Shown here: one piece after another, positions 35,283 to 42,765 of the stretch
Position numbering within the stretch: the first letter of the stretch is position 1
How the letters are laid out: every line of letters starts with the position of its first letter
NCBI GenBank assembly: GCA_005805305.1
Contig: SYMW01000021.1
Coordinates: 1 to 42,765 of the forward strand
DNA: 42,765 nucleotides
Origin: Verrucomicrobiales bacterium
Lineage (GTDB): Bacteria > Verrucomicrobiota > Verrucomicrobiia > Limisphaerales > F1-80-MAGS106
Direction: 5' to 3'
Notes under the pieces: generated by a model
Database searches by the model: none
Told to the model about the DNA's origin: nothing
The model's input: the letters and a program-made list of their open reading frames with translations, nothing else
Program-made: the position numbers and the translations under genes

Positions 35283-37889
35283 CTACGGCCACGCGACGCT
35301 CGGAAACTTCTTCACGTAACCGGGCTTGAGTTTTGGATATGCCGTTTTTCGAAACACTGGCCATTCCTCGGTCACGTCGATCTTCTTCCCGTCGGGGCTC
35401 GCGAGAACCAACCGCAGGGGGACCCGGCCCTCGCAGACCCGTGGATGGTTCTTGAACTGGAAACACTCCTGGAGCTTTACGTGCGCCTCGGGAACATACC
35501 CCCCGAACTTCGACGAGTTCCCGGTTTCCAGATAGGTGAGCCGCACTTTCTTGCCTCCAGCCCAAATGAATGTCACGGGAGCCAACTCGTTCACCGCGGC
35601 AAGTTGTTCAGCCGACAAGGGATGCTCGAAACTATGTTTGAGAGTGATGGTTTGGGCCTCCTTCGCCAAAGTGACCCCAAAGAACGCTTCCGAAAGGCAT
35701 TTGGCGATCTGCGCCTGATCGAAGGCGGGCAAGGCAAGATCCGGGAGCACCGCCCGCACCATATTCACCCGGGCGGTGAACTGTTTCACTTCGTGATTGA
35801 ACAACGGCAACTCGAACCAGCCTTTGAGATGCGCCTCAGCCAGGCAATGCCCTGAGGCGTCTGGATCCACTTCGCCAAGGAACTGCTTCCCGATAACAAG
35901 ATCCTTGAAACGCGTGATTCGGATGGCCGCGACGCGCTTGTGCGACCGGTCGAACACATGCTCCACCTTGCTCGTGATCCACTCCGCATAATCCTCATGC
36001 AGCCACTCCGGCTTCACCGCCGTGGCCAATCCCAAGAGCGTCGTCTTAGCGCCGGATTTTCGATCCACTTCCTTGATGGTCGCGGCCACGAACATGGTGG
36101 CGTGGTGCACAACGCTTTCCCTCAGCAAGGCGCCCGAGCGTCCTTCGGTCAGGTCTGCCTCGAGGGTTCCTTGAGCGCGGCGAACGCACAAATGATCCAC
36201 AAAACCAGTTAACAAGCATCGTGAAAGCGCATCCGGATCTTCTCCCGTCGTTGTTTGGGCAAAATCATCCCCGGCCCGCTGGGACTTGACCAGGCCAATA
36301 ATCTGGTTGTAAGTGTCCTCCACCTGCCGCGCCACCTGGGCTTGCACTCCATAGCGATTGCAAATCTCGACGCCGAACTGATTTTTGCGAGCGAAATCAA
36401 ATGCATTGAGCAGCGTGTAAAAGTCGGACTGCTCGCTTGTTTCAAACAGATCGCGCGCCTCGGAAATATGGCGTTGATCGCGACCAGTACGGCTTAGCAA
36501 GTCGCGACCGCTCACCAAGGACGCGCACCCAACGGCGGCCTCGACGCAACCTCGGCGCTGAGCCTCCACCAAAATCCTCGAATACCTCGGATGCAGCGGC
36601 AAGCGCAACATCTGTCGCCCTATGGGAGTCAGATCCGAAAGTTGCTGAGGGTCGTTCTCGCTGTCGCGAATCGCCCCCAAAACCTTCAGTAGTTTCTCGG
36701 CTCTCTCAACTGCCGCCGGATCCGGCTTGTCCAGCCACTCAAATTCGGAGGCCTTCCGAACGCCCAACGAGTGCAGCAGCAGCACCACCTCAGCGAGGTC
36801 CGCTCGCTGAATCTCGGGAGTGTTGCGCTCCGGGCGATTCAGATGGTTGCTCTCGGTCCACAACCGGTGACATATGCCCGGGGAAGTACGGCCCGCGCGA
36901 CCTTTCCTCTGATCGGCCGAAGCCCTGCTGATGTCTTCCACGAAAAGCGTGTTGATCCCTCTTTCGCCATCGAAACGCGCCACTCGAGCCTGGCCTGCGT
37001 CGACGACATGGCGAATTCCGTCTATTGTCACGGATGTCTCGGCTACGTTGGTGGCCACGACCACTTTCCGGCGGGGATTGGGGGCAAATGCCCGGTCTTG
37101 ATCCTCGGCGGCCAAATCCCCGTGCAACGATAGAACCGCCAGTTTTTCCTCACAAGAGCCCGATCGAATGGAGTTCACGGTCGAATGGATCTCGTAACGG
37201 CCCGGCATAAAGACCAAAATGTCGCCGTCAGCGCTCGAACCAACAATCTCCTCGACGCGCTGCGCGGCAACTTCCCAAACCGGGCGAGGATCCGGTTTCG
37301 GTAGATAAGTGACCTCCACGGGAAATGCTTGCCCCTCCGAAGTGAGAACGGGGCAGCGCTGTCCGGAAGGCATGGACAAGTAGTCGGCGACGGGTTTGCT
37401 ATCCAGAGTGGCGGACATGACCACGATTTTGAGATCGGGCCTGGAAGTCTCCTGCAATTGTTTCACCAAACCGAGGGCCACGTCGCTATAGAGGTTGCGC
37501 TCATGAAACTCATCAAAAACGATCGCACCGATACCCTCGAGCGACCGATTGTCCTGCAGCCAGCGAAGAAGAATCCCCTCGGTCACGAAACAAATACGGG
37601 TGCCTGCCCCCGTTTGGTTGTCGAATCGGTATTGGTAACCCACCTCCTCGCCAAGTTTGACATTCCGTTCCCAAGCGACCCTTGCGGCAACGCTCCGGGC
37701 AGCGACCCTCCGCGGTTGGAGAACGACAATTCTCGCGCCTGGCTCGAAACGTCCGCTGTCCACCAGCATTTGGGGAACTTGTGTGGTTTTTCCCGATCCT
37801 GTTGGGGCGACCACGACGAGACGGTTACCGTCTCCAAGGGAATCGAGTATTTCCGAATGGATTTTCCAGATGGGCAGTTCCTTCTGCAT
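35283..37889 (-). CDS. hrpB: ATP-dependent DExH helicase HrpB
   Basis: The 868-aa protein is a DEAH/RHA-type superfamily 2 helicase. Walker A is APTGSGKTTQ at about 28-37 and the B motif is DEFH at 126-129, the form seen in HrpB rather than the DEAH of HrpA. Motif III is SATLDS, and motifs V/VI are VATNVAETSVTIDGI and QRKGRAGRTSPG. The helicase-associated domain is in the middle and the C-terminus ends with YPKLKPGYVKKFPSVAWP, a typical HrpB tail. The cellular RNA target is not established. The ATG at 37889 places Walker A at the normal distance. Confidence 0.94.
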   Translation of the reverse strand: MQKELPIWKIHSEILDSLGDGNRLVVVAPTGSGKTTQVPQMLVDSGRFEPGARIVVLQPRRVAARSVAARVAWERNVKLGEEVGYQYRFDNQTGAGTRICFVTEGILLRWLQDNRSLEGIGAIVFDEFHERNLYSDVALGLVKQLQETSRPDLKIVVMSATLDSKPVADYLSMPSGQRCPVLTSEGQAFPVEVTYLPKPDPRPVWEVAAQRVEEIVGSSADGDILVFMPGRYEIHSTVNSIRSGSCEEKLAVLSLHGDLAAEDQDRAFAPNPRRKVVVATNVAETSVTIDGIRHVVDAGQARVARFDGERGINTLFVEDISRASADQRKGRAGRTSPGICHRLWTESNHLNRPERNTPEIQRADLAEVVLLLHSLGVRKASEFEWLDKPDPAAVERAEKLLKVLGAIRDSENDPQQLSDLTPIGRQMLRLPLHPRYSRILVEAQRRGCVEAAVGCASLVSGRDLLSRTGRDQRHISEARDLFETSEQSDFYTLLNAFDFARKNQFGVEICNRYGVQAQVARQVEDTYNQIIGLVKSQRAGDDFAQTTTGEDPDALSRCLLTGFVDHLCVRRAQGTLEADLTEGRSGALLRESVVHHATMFVAATIKEVDRKSGAKTTLLGLATAVKPEWLHEDYAEWITSKVEHVFDRSHKRVAAIRITRFKDLVIGKQFLGEVDPDASGHCLAEAHLKGWFELPLFNHEVKQFTARVNMVRAVLPDLALPAFDQAQIAKCLSEAFFGVTLAKEAQTITLKHSFEHPLSAEQLAAVNELAPVTFIWAGGKKVRLTYLETGNSSKFGGYVPEAHVKLQECFQFKNHPRVCEGRVPLRLVLASPDGKKIDVTEEWPVFRKTAYPKLKPGYVKKFPSVAWP

Positions 37890-38006
37890 ACGTATTTAGT
37901 TCGTCAAGACCGATATTTTTTATCCGCCTGGAGATGAAAAACCCTCCATTCAAGCGTCATTTGAAGCCCTCTGCAACTGGCGGGAGCAGGCGCCACGAAC
38001 GTGGGA

Positions 38007-38306
38007 TCACCGGTTCGGAAGCAAGAAACGCGACACCAGCACCAGGCCGCTCAAGATGGTCATGAATCCCGCTGGCATGAATTTTCGCCCTTTGAAGTAG
38101 CGCCCGCCAAAAAACAAAAGCAAGAATCCAACCAACGATTCCGCGACGTAAGGAATATTGATGACTCCCGCGGCGCAAAGCGCCAGGAGCATCCCAAATC
38201 CCAAGGAGGAAAAGAGTGACGCTTTGCTTCCCGCTTTGACAAAGCCCATAACACCGCCTGCGATCAGCAGCACGATATAAACCCACAGCAACAAAATCCA
38301 AGTCAT
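38007..38306 (-). CDS. TMEM14-family small membrane protein
   Basis: This is a 99-aa protein with four hydrophobic segments (ILLLWVYIVLLIAGGVMGF, SLGFGMLLALCAAGVINI, VGFLLLFFGGRYF, MTILSGLVLVSRFLL). The motif GGVMGFVKAGSKASL and the later KFMPAGFM match the TMEM14/UPF0136 family, inner-membrane proteins of uncertain function in bacteria. The ATG at 38304-38306 begins the first helix directly. Confidence 0.85.
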   Translation of the reverse strand: MTWILLLWVYIVLLIAGGVMGFVKAGSKASLFSSLGFGMLLALCAAGVINIPYVAESLVGFLLLFFGGRYFKGRKFMPAGFMTILSGLVLVSRFLLPNR

Positions 38307-38375
38307 AGTCGCGACAAATCCAAAACCCTCGAGTGCGTTGCGCGGATTCCCACGCAGAGGGATCGGGACTGTGGA

Positions 38376-38555
38376 CTAGTCCGGCGAGACATCCAAGCTT
38401 AGAATTTCACCATCTTTGATGACAATCCGAACCTCCATCGGACGGCAGCAAACGTCGCAATCGGTGACATACTGCTGCGAAGTGGCTCGGACATCCACGT
38501 CGACCACGTTTGATCCGCCGCAATAAGGACACTGCACTTGTGTTTCCTCAATCAT
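38376..38555 (-). CDS. CPXCG-motif cysteine-rich small protein
   Basis: This is a 59-aa protein with QCPYCGG (Cys9, Cys12) and TDCDVCCRPMEV (Cys33, Cys36, Cys37), the pattern of the CPXCG family, likely a zinc-binding domain of unknown role. The ATG at 38553-38555 starts just before the motif; an alternative start is 7 codons upstream. Confidence 0.8.
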   Translation of the reverse strand: MIEETQVQCPYCGGSNVVDVDVRATSQQYVTDCDVCCRPMEVRIVIKDGEILSLDVSPD

Positions 38556-38652
38556 AAAACGCCTGAGTTGGATCAATGCTTTCCCGAGTGCTCACGTCGA
38601 AAAACCAGCATTCGATCCTGGTTTGAGGTTTATGCCGCGGACAGGGCCTGCA

Positions 38653-38832
38653 TCACCTCAACAGGGATTTTCTCCAAGCCATCACGCACCCGAGAACCAT
38701 CCTCAAGAGCGCGTAAGTCTGGAGAGAGAGCCAGGCAAATTCTGGCGCGATCATCCCCCAGAGCAGGATTGAAACAAAACAACCCAATCCTGCCGACAAG
38801 GCCATCAGGGATACTTCAACGCCAAATTTCAT
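38653..38832 (-). CDS. Possible small membrane protein (doubtful)
   Basis: A 59-aa reading frame from ATG 38832 with two hydrophobic segments (VSLMALSAGLGCFVSILLWGM, LSLQTYALLRMVLGCVMAW). No homologue is recognised and no good ribosome-binding site is seen. It is the only candidate in the 340-bp space between the CPXCG and Gfo/Idh genes (38577-38919), which otherwise shows nothing. Confidence 0.25.
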   Translation of the reverse strand: MKFGVEVSLMALSAGLGCFVSILLWGMIAPEFAWLSLQTYALLRMVLGCVMAWRKSLLR

Positions 38833-38919
38833 CGGCCACCGGCAAATCACTCGACTCGCCCCAGGAACCAACGTAGGCCGATCCCCAGGACACCACAAGG
38901 CGCTTCTGATCAGCTTCCG

Positions 38920-40263
38920 TCAAACCAAATTCCAACCAGGCCGGTAGCGCCTGCGAATCAGAGGAGCGGCTTCAGGAACGTCTCGAACGGTCATCCGTTT
39001 CGCATTCCATTCCAGTTTTCTCCCTAATCTAAACGCAACATTCCCAAGATGATTGGATTCCGTCAGGGGCCCACTGTAATCAAAATCGCAAGTGGTTGGA
39101 GAACCTGTCTTGCACGCATGAATCCACTCCTGATGGTGGCCCAAACTTTCCGGGATGGACGGCGGCGGCGGCGTGAAATCTTTGAATATCGCCTCTGGCA
39201 ACAGAGTATGCTTTCCATAATCGGCCAGAATCATGCCTTTGCTCCCAATGAACAAAACGCCACTATCCCACTTCGGAATGCCACCTTCGCGCCATATCGA
39301 GGGTTTTTCCTCCCCCTGATACCAAGTCAATTTCACTGCGGGCAAGGGGCCGCGCGCCGCGAACTGGTACGTGGCTGTCATGGAGGCGGGCGCCAGCTCG
39401 GGATGGGGTGGAGGGCCGCTCGCCTCAATAGTCAATGGATGCTTCAACTCCAGAGCCCAAAAAGGGAGATCGTTCCAGTGGCTTCCGAGATCGCTCATGG
39501 TGCCGCCGCCGAAATCCCACCACCGGTACCATTTCGGCCCAGGGAAATACACGTCATGAAATGGACGATCTGGAGCTGGCCCAAGCCAAAGATCCCAATG
39601 CAACCCAGGTGGAATGGGAGTGGAACCTTCTGGGCGATGCTGGATTTGCACGATGTCCTTGTGACGCAACGCCGCTTCCTGGCTTTGCCAACCCCAAGCG
39701 CGGCCGACCCAAACATGCACTTCGTGGATCAAACCGACCGCGCGGCTTCGAACCAGCTCCACTACCCGGCGGTAATTGGAGGTTGCATGGATCTGTGTTC
39801 CCATCTGCGTCGCCACCCGCGCCTTGCGCGCGGCGTCGGTGATTACCCGAGCCTCCCAAACAGAATGCGTCAGCGGTTTCTCGCAGTAAACATGCTTTCT
39901 CAGCTGCAACGCGGGAAGAACCGCGAAAGCGTGCGTGTGCTCCGAGCTGCTGACAACCACCGCGTCGAACTGCTTCTCCTGCTCAAATAGTCTTCTGAAG
40001 TCGATAAATTTTCGAGCGGAGGGGTGACGATTCGCGGCTGAGTCCAGATTTCGCTCGTTCACGTCGCACAAAGCAACAATGTTCTCCCCGCTGACTTCCG
40101 CCAGGTTTCCCGCCCCTCGCCCACCGCAGCCGATGATCGCGATATTGAGCTTTTCATTCGGATTTCGTGCCGCGAGGAGGGAAGGAAAACCTAATGTGGC
40201 TGCGGAGGCGCCAAGTGTGGCGTGCGCGAGGAACCGACGGCGAGTCTGTGGGGGGATTCTCAT
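38920..40263 (-). CDS. Gfo/Idh/MocA-family oxidoreductase with Tat signal
   Basis: The 447-aa protein starts with a Tat leader ([25 protein letters not shown]), followed by a Rossmann fold with GCGGRGAGN and ALCDVN, and the catalytic-domain motif YCEKPLTH containing the conserved Lys. The C-terminal alpha/beta domain has [23 protein letters not shown] and [11 protein letters not shown]. Members oxidise or reduce sugars and glycosides with NAD(P) held tightly; Tat export with bound cofactor is common in this phylum and suits a role in periplasmic glycan use. The ATG at 40263 is chosen to place the twin arginines near the N-terminus. The substrate is not identifiable. Confidence 0.92.
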   Translation of the reverse strand: MRIPPQTRRRFLAHATLGASAATLGFPSLLAARNPNEKLNIAIIGCGGRGAGNLAEVSGENIVALCDVNERNLDSAANRHPSARKFIDFRRLFEQEKQFDAVVVSSSEHTHAFAVLPALQLRKHVYCEKPLTHSVWEARVITDAARKARVATQMGTQIHATSNYRRVVELVRSRAVGLIHEVHVWVGRAWGWQSQEAALRHKDIVQIQHRPEGSTPIPPGLHWDLWLGPAPDRPFHDVYFPGPKWYRWWDFGGGTMSDLGSHWNDLPFWALELKHPLTIEASGPPPHPELAPASMTATYQFAARGPLPAVKLTWYQGEEKPSIWREGGIPKWDSGVLFIGSKGMILADYGKHTLLPEAIFKDFTPPPPSIPESLGHHQEWIHACKTGSPTTCDFDYSGPLTESNHLGNVAFRLGRKLEWNAKRMTVRDVPEAAPLIRRRYRPGWNLV

Positions 40264-40336
40264 AGTGATGGATGCCAATCTACCTCGGCCTGGATGGGCG
40301 CGCAACGTCTCGATGGAGAATGGATCCGGGCGGACT

Positions 40337-40636
40337 TCAGATCAAAATTCTCTGCTTTTCCGGGTCAGGGTTTCTGCGAAAAAACACGGCCACGTGGCCC
40401 ACCCGTGCAATCAAAAGGCTTTTCGTACGTTCCGCCAGCTCGGGCATCCGATGCTGCTTCTGCTCTTTGTTTTTGAAGCTCTCGAAACGCACTTTGACAA
40501 GCTCGTGCCGCTCAAGCGCCTCATCGGCAGACCGGATGAGTGAATCAGTCAATCCTAGCTTGCCAACCTTCAGCAGTGGATCCATACGCTGCGCCAGCCC
40601 TTTGAGAGCGCGCTTCTGAAGATTCGTCAAAATCAA
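40337..40636 (-). CDS. yhbY: YhbY-family RNA-binding protein (CRM domain)
   Basis: The 99-aa protein is one CRM domain: [32 protein letters not shown], the helix [15 protein letters not shown], and a C-terminal strand with [15 protein letters not shown]. The GxxG RNA loop is GKLG. YhbY associates with pre-50S ribosomal particles in E. coli. The TTG start overlaps the stop of the HD-GYP gene as TTGA, so translation is probably coupled; a second TTG two codons in is also possible. Confidence 0.88.
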   Translation of the reverse strand: MILTNLQKRALKGLAQRMDPLLKVGKLGLTDSLIRSADEALERHELVKVRFESFKNKEQKQHRMPELAERTKSLLIARVGHVAVFFRRNPDPEKQRILI

Positions 40637-41799
40637 AAGAATCCGGGAGGATCGTTGAGCTGTTCTCTGATTTCCAAGATCTCAGGCAGGCAGGCCATCA
40701 GCGCATCCACCAGTTTAGGATCAAAATGCTTGCCCCGCTCCTCCTCAAAAAGCTTTACCACTTTGTCGATATCCCAAGCGCGCTTGTACACCCGCTCGCT
40801 GGCGAGCGCGTCAAACACGTCCGCCACCGCCGTGATGCGAGCAAAAATGTGGATTTGTTCCCCTGCGATGCCGCGTGGGTATCCCTGGCCATTCCACTTC
40901 TCGTGGTGCTGCCAGGCGACCACCGCCGCCGAGGACATGACGCGCCCTTTGGAGTTTTTGAAGATATCGTGCCCCACATCCGTATGGAGTTTCATCAAGG
41001 CAAAATCCTCGTCGGAAAGCTTGCCAGGTTTGTTCAAAATGGAGTCGGGGATCGAGACTTTCCCAACGTCGTGCATGGGAGACACCGTTTTCAGCAACTC
41101 GGCGTCCGCCAACGGCATACCGATCTGCTTCGCGAGCACATAAGAATACTCTGCGACGCGCCGAACGTGCTGGCCCGTGTCCTTAGACCGGCTTTCGCAA
41201 ACTTCCCCCAGCTTCAAAATCAGTTCGCGCTGGGTGTGTTCAGCTTCGTAGTCGAGCATGGCGGCTTCCAGCGCCTTCCCAGCATACGAGGCGACCAATC
41301 CCAGGAGCTCCAAATCCGCCTCATTGAAAACCCCGCCGGCTGACAACTTGTTCGTGACTTGAAAACAGCCCAATGGTTCGCCATCCTTGTCTTGAAACGG
41401 CATGACCATCACTGAACGAGTGCGGTAGCCCGTCCTCTTGTCCGAAGCCGGGTCGAACCGAGCATCCGTCGCCGCGTCTGCGATGAGGATGGGCTTCCCT
41501 TGCGCCAAGGCCAAACCCAACAGCCCGCTTTGTGAAGGGATTCTGACTTTATCCACACCTTCTGAAGCGACCGTGTAAAACTCGTCATACTCCCAGTCAA
41601 GGACCCACACCGAACATCGATCCGCGATCAGAACGGCTTTTGCCATGTCGCGAATCAGCTCTATCAGGCGCGGCACGCTTCGTTCCTCGGCGATGTGGCC
41701 GACGCTCTCGAGCAGCTTTCGCAATTGTTCTTCAGGCTTGACTCCGGTGTTGGACGGCTCCGGTCTCTTCACCGTTCCTTCAGAGGGACTCATGAGCAT
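40633..41799 (-). CDS. GAF-HD-GYP cyclic-di-GMP phosphodiesterase
   Basis: This is a 388-aa protein with a GAF domain at about 25-185 (RCSVWVLDWEYDEFYTVAS, IPSQSGLLGLALAQGKPI, RSVMVMPFQDKDGEPLGCFQVTNK) and an HD-GYP domain at about 190-385. The metal and catalytic residues of HD-GYP are visible: MHDVGKVSIPD, HTDVGHDIF, HHEKWNGQGYP and ITAVADVFDAL. The complete HD and GYP motifs predict hydrolysis of cyclic di-GMP, controlled by whatever ligand the GAF domain binds. It has no membrane segment. Upstream, CTGTCAT (41915-41921) and ATGACAG (41930-41936) form a short palindrome that might be an operator. Confidence 0.92.
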   Translation of the reverse strand: MLMSPSEGTVKRPEPSNTGVKPEEQLRKLLESVGHIAEERSVPRLIELIRDMAKAVLIADRCSVWVLDWEYDEFYTVASEGVDKVRIPSQSGLLGLALAQGKPILIADAATDARFDPASDKRTGYRTRSVMVMPFQDKDGEPLGCFQVTNKLSAGGVFNEADLELLGLVASYAGKALEAAMLDYEAEHTQRELILKLGEVCESRSKDTGQHVRRVAEYSYVLAKQIGMPLADAELLKTVSPMHDVGKVSIPDSILNKPGKLSDEDFALMKLHTDVGHDIFKNSKGRVMSSAAVVAWQHHEKWNGQGYPRGIAGEQIHIFARITAVADVFDALASERVYKRAWDIDKVVKLFEEERGKHFDPKLVDALMACLPEILEIREQLNDPPGFF

Positions 41800-41984
41800 T
41801 TTAGGTCAAATAATTTAAGTCAAGACACCGCACCCAGCCATTCCGGATTTAGGGCTTGCACTAGTTTATTCGTTCAAATTCTCTCCAATCGGGCCTTTTT
41901 AGGGTCAAGCGCGACTGTCATCTGCATATATGACAGCTCCCAGACAAAAGTCTACCCTGGTCGTAAAACTAATTTCAGAATAAT

Positions 41985-42146
41985 CCTCAAAACGGCAGTT
42001 GCCCAAGGCGATTATTCGCAAGATCCTGGAGATAAAACTCTTCCGAATCACCCACCAGATCCACAAGGGATAGGCCTCCCTCTTCGTTAAGCCTTTCTCA
42101 TCCAAGTTCTCGCCAATCTCCAGGATGTTCATCTGCCGTCTTAAGG
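41985..42146 (+). repeat. 162-bp dispersed inverted-repeat element, copy 2
   Basis: Gap-free counterpart of 7775-7936. The ends are CCTCAAAACGGCAGTT (41985-42000) and AACGGCAGAT-type complement at the right (42131-42146, reading ATCTGCCGTCTTAAGG). It stands in a gene-free stretch (41800-42765) that otherwise has a small palindrome, two structured repeats and no recognisable gene. Confidence 0.75.
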
Positions 42147-42445
42147 TTCTACTCGGCGGCTTCCCGGTTCTCAGGAACTGACTTGAACGCGAAGCTAGCC
42201 CCCAGTGAGAATGCCACCGAGATGATCGCGGCCACGCCGGAGCGGCTGCGGAACAACGGGGATGTGGAGGGGATCGAGGCGCTCACTGCGAACCTTCAGT
42301 GTTGGAATGCGAGATGGATCCCAGTCCACCCAAACACGCCCATCGACCGGTCAAACGCATCCCCGGGCCCGGCACAAAGGAAAACCGCGGGTTTTAACCG
42401 AAATCTCACGCTCCATGCGGAATCGTGGATACCGGCAGCAGTTCT

Positions 42446-42472
42446 GCCCATGAACCTGTCAGGTTCATGGGC
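42446..42472. repeat. Near-perfect 27-bp palindrome
   Basis: GCCCATGAACCT (42446-42457) and AGGTTCATGGGC (42461-42472) are perfect 12-bp arms separated by three bases. It could be a terminator-like hairpin without T-tract, or an operator. No adjacent gene is convincing. Confidence 0.7.
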
Positions 42473-42500
42473 GCAATGCGCGTACAAAAATTCGGGGAAG

Positions 42501-42609
42501 TCTCATTTTGATCGGAGCGCGACTGGGTCCACAGGACCAGTCGCAGGGTTTGAGGCGGGTGAACGCGCTGCGGCTGATGCTTCGCACACAGCCGCGCTCC
42601 ACAATGAGA
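42501..42609. repeat. Structured repeat with inverted ends and two internal hairpins
   Basis: The ends are inverted: TCTCATT with GGAGCGCG (42501-42521) and CGCGCTCC with AATGAGA (42593-42609). Inside are the stem GCGACTGG/CCAGTCGC (42519-42526, 42537-42544) and the stem GCGGCTG/CAGCCGC (42570-42576, 42589-42595). The 109-bp unit could fold as a branched RNA or DNA structure, like dispersed repeats seen in related genomes. Only one copy is in the window. Confidence 0.55.
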
Positions 42610-42720
42610 ATTGCTGGGATACCGGGCAGCGATTCCGCAACCTCCACTGGAAAAGGACTGATTCCCTAATGTTTGCAAGGGGTTGAGCATTTTCGCGTTT
42701 GTGGAGCACTTTCTCATTGG

Positions 42721-42748
42721 TTGACTTTTGTTTCTGATTTCGTATCCT
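42721..42748 (+). promoter_or_regulatory. Possible sigma70 promoter at the right edge
   Basis: TTGACT (42721-42726) and TATCCT (42743-42748) are 16 bp apart, and an ATG follows at 42759. The gene it would serve is beyond the window, so this is weak. Confidence 0.3.
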
Positions 42749-42765
42749 ACCCATACACATGGCCA

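Noticed and set aside
39049-39990. 313-codon open frame on the + strand
   Set aside because: It is antisense to the Gfo/Idh gene, which has strong family motifs; the + frame has none.
41905-42132. Minus-strand frame through the 162-bp element (KREAYPLWIWWVIRKSF)
   Set aside because: Copy 1 has a TGA in place of one Trp codon and the frame runs out of the element; the conservation is better explained by the repeat itself.

Overview
The window is bacterial chromosome, very probably from a Verrucomicrobiota member of the Pedosphaerales/Limisphaerales type. The evidence is the mix of paralogous families typical of the Planctomycetota-Verrucomicrobiota group: a CxxCH cytochrome domain with DUF1549/DUF1553, a Tat-exported DUF1501 protein, a DUF1080 protein, a cytochrome-WD40 fusion, a Tat-exported Gfo/Idh/MocA oxidoreductase, a VPEP-type PEP-CTERM protein and a PQQ-like beta-propeller, next to ordinary housekeeping genes (ligA, folD, rpsA, hrpB, a type-4 uracil-DNA glycosylase, yhbY). 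The host DNA is GC-rich. No tRNA, rRNA or CRISPR array was seen.

Layout. Positions 1-480 hold the frameshifted tail of an IS4-family transposase. Positions 510-4222 hold a membrane-anchored GNAT-like gene, ligA and an SDR dehydrogenase. Positions 4589-9340 hold a secreted DUF1549/DUF1553 cytochrome and its DUF1501 partner. Positions 9776-12962 are a complete 3187-bp insertion with perfect 17-bp terminal inverted repeats and an 8-bp target duplication. It encodes an IS1-family transposase, a small accessory ORF, a ribbon-helix-helix-like regulator and a 547-aa DUF262 + HNH protein resembling known anti-phage or restriction nucleases. Positions 13013-20457 are a + strand run: FKBP isomerase, DUF1080, cytochrome-WD40, SH3, folD and a DUF6941-like gene. 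Positions 20482-27308 are a - strand run: eight-repeat IPT/TIG surface protein, UbiC/DUF98-like lyase, HemN-like radical SAM, PQQ-like propeller and uracil-DNA glycosylase. Positions 27460-30531 carry a PEP-CTERM protein, a zinc-ribbon protein and rpsA, the last with an intrinsic terminator. Positions 30907-35230 carry a cysteine-desulfurase homologue that has lost its PLP lysine, an Mrp gene interrupted by an in-frame TGA and a hybrid histidine kinase. Positions 35283-41799 (- strand) carry hrpB, a TMEM14 protein, a CPXCG protein, a Gfo/Idh protein, yhbY and a GAF-HD-GYP gene. The right end, 41800-42765, has no convincing gene and is built of repeats and palindromes.

The most interesting system is the 3.2-kb transposon: an IS1-type element that carries what looks like a defence nuclease gene plus a DNA-binding regulator. 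A 13-bp motif recurs over the transposase promoter, at the regulator start and upstream of the nuclease, which suggests one regulatory circuit for the whole cargo. Second are the degenerate Fe-S locus (pseudo-desulfurase plus interrupted Mrp), the translationally coupled radical SAM/UbiC-like pair, and a 162-bp inverted-repeat element whose right end abuts the start codon of the DUF1501 gene.
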